Shown piece after piece: positions 49,396 to 49,734 of a DNA stretch of 49,734 bases; positions within the stretch are counted from its first letter, which is position 1, and the number at the start of each line of letters is the position of its first letter. The position numbers and the translations under genes are program-made. Source of the stretch: CAYOHP01 sp964403795 [NCBI: uncultured bacterium] (GTDB taxonomy: Bacteria > Muiribacteriota > UBA6191 > CAZXTJ01); the NCBI GenBank assembly GCA_964403795.1, contig CAYOHP010000035.1:1-49734 (forward strand), read 5' to 3'. Under the pieces are notes generated by a model. It searched no databases and was not told the origin of the DNA. It was given only the letters and a program-made list of their open reading frames with translations.

Positions 49396-49734
49396 CGAGG
49401 GGACCCTTCCCGGATGTCCATCCCAGGCAGGTGCGAATCCTAACATCGTCGAACCTGCCCGGGAGCATCCGGGGGCCCCATCCCCGAGGCACCCCCAGGA
49501 ACTCCGGGAAGATCGCCGCCAGCGGCGGGTCCCCGGATCCGAGCAGCAAGCAGGACCCGAACCGGCGGGTGCCGCCCAGGCAACTCGAGGTGCCACCGCG
49601 AGTCGGGAGCCAGGTGCCCCGGGACTCGGGGGAGCCCGGTGACGGCGCCGGGATGGGCCGGTCCAGCATCAGGGACCTCCCTGAGTCGGGTGTCCCGATC
49701 CGGAACCCGACCTGTCCCGGATCGGGACACCCCC
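49396..49734. other. 339-bp non-coding edge region
   Basis: I find no supportable gene here. The region holds the likely promoter of the 151-residue gene at its left end and a perfect inverted repeat near the window edge. The open frames that cross it lack coding character and overlap one another. Confidence 0.4.
49688..49732. repeat. Perfect 16-bp inverted repeat with 13-nt loop
   Basis: The left arm 49688-49703 (GGGTGTCCCGATCCGG) is the exact reverse complement of 49717-49732. The GC-rich hairpin could end transcription of a gene to the right or serve as a protein-binding site. No T-run is visible before the window ends. Confidence 0.6.

Noticed and set aside
1-49734. CRISPR arrays, insertion sequences, prophage or integron parts
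   Set aside because: No regularly spaced repeats, transposase or integrase motifs, or phage genes were found on either strand.

Overview
The window is about 70% G+C and densely coded on both strands. It has roughly 38 protein genes, mostly short intergenic gaps, and no rRNA, tRNA, CRISPR array, transposase or phage gene that I can see. The cell looks Gram-negative: there is an outer-membrane barrel ending in Phe, a lipobox lipoprotein, class III-type prepilin leaders, periplasmic hydrolases and many signal peptides. Eukaryotic-type Ser/Thr kinases, TPR proteins and stand-alone sensor-like propellers fit a high-GC environmental lineage such as Myxococcota, Planctomycetota, Acidobacteriota or a candidate phylum. 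I cannot assign the phylum from sequence alone.

Layout, left to right. 1-5.7 kb: TerB-like protein, M36-type secreted metallopeptidase, large secreted protein of unknown function. 5.8-10.6 kb: secreted Reg_prop beta-propeller divergent from a membrane Ser/Thr kinase, then two small genes whose promoters sit on the preceding stop codon. 10.6-15 kb: y4iL-like catalase, dienoyl-CoA hydratase-like crotonase, secreted HEXXH protein. 15-18.3 kb: TerB-like membrane protein with no ATG/GTG/TTG start, polytopic membrane protein, MOFRL glycerate 2-kinase. 18.2-23 kb: a four-gene minor-pilin operon (lipoprotein, PilX-like, PilV-like, PilW-like, all joined by 4-nt overlaps) divergent from a pseudokinase. 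23-28 kb: outer-membrane barrel, HIT protein and a pair of dissimilar dynamin-type GTPases. 28-34 kb: 5'-nucleotidase family protein, nucleotide pyrophosphatase/phosphodiesterase-type enzyme, two TPR proteins. 34-41.9 kb: short RecQ, alpha/beta hydrolase-like protein, a Gfo/Idh/MocA oxidoreductase fused to a membrane domain, BsuPI-domain protein, VOC protein, OB-like secreted protein, tyrosine phosphatase. 41.9-49.7 kb: GH3 beta-glucosidase plus GH144 endo-beta-1,2-glucanase operon, M23 peptidase, unknown secreted protein, second Ser/Thr kinase and a small unknown protein.

The strongest cross-cutting signal is regulatory. Many start codons lie 4-9 nt (most often 6-7) downstream of a TANNNT -10 box, usually TAG(A/G)CT, and in the best cases a TTGAC-type -35 lies 16-17 nt further upstream. 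These genes lack a Shine-Dalgarno sequence, so the organism appears to use leaderless mRNAs widely. Several starts below were chosen on this basis. In three tandem gene pairs the TAG stop codon of the upstream gene forms the first half of the -10 box of the next gene. Other genes have a normal GGAGG-type site, so both modes coexist.
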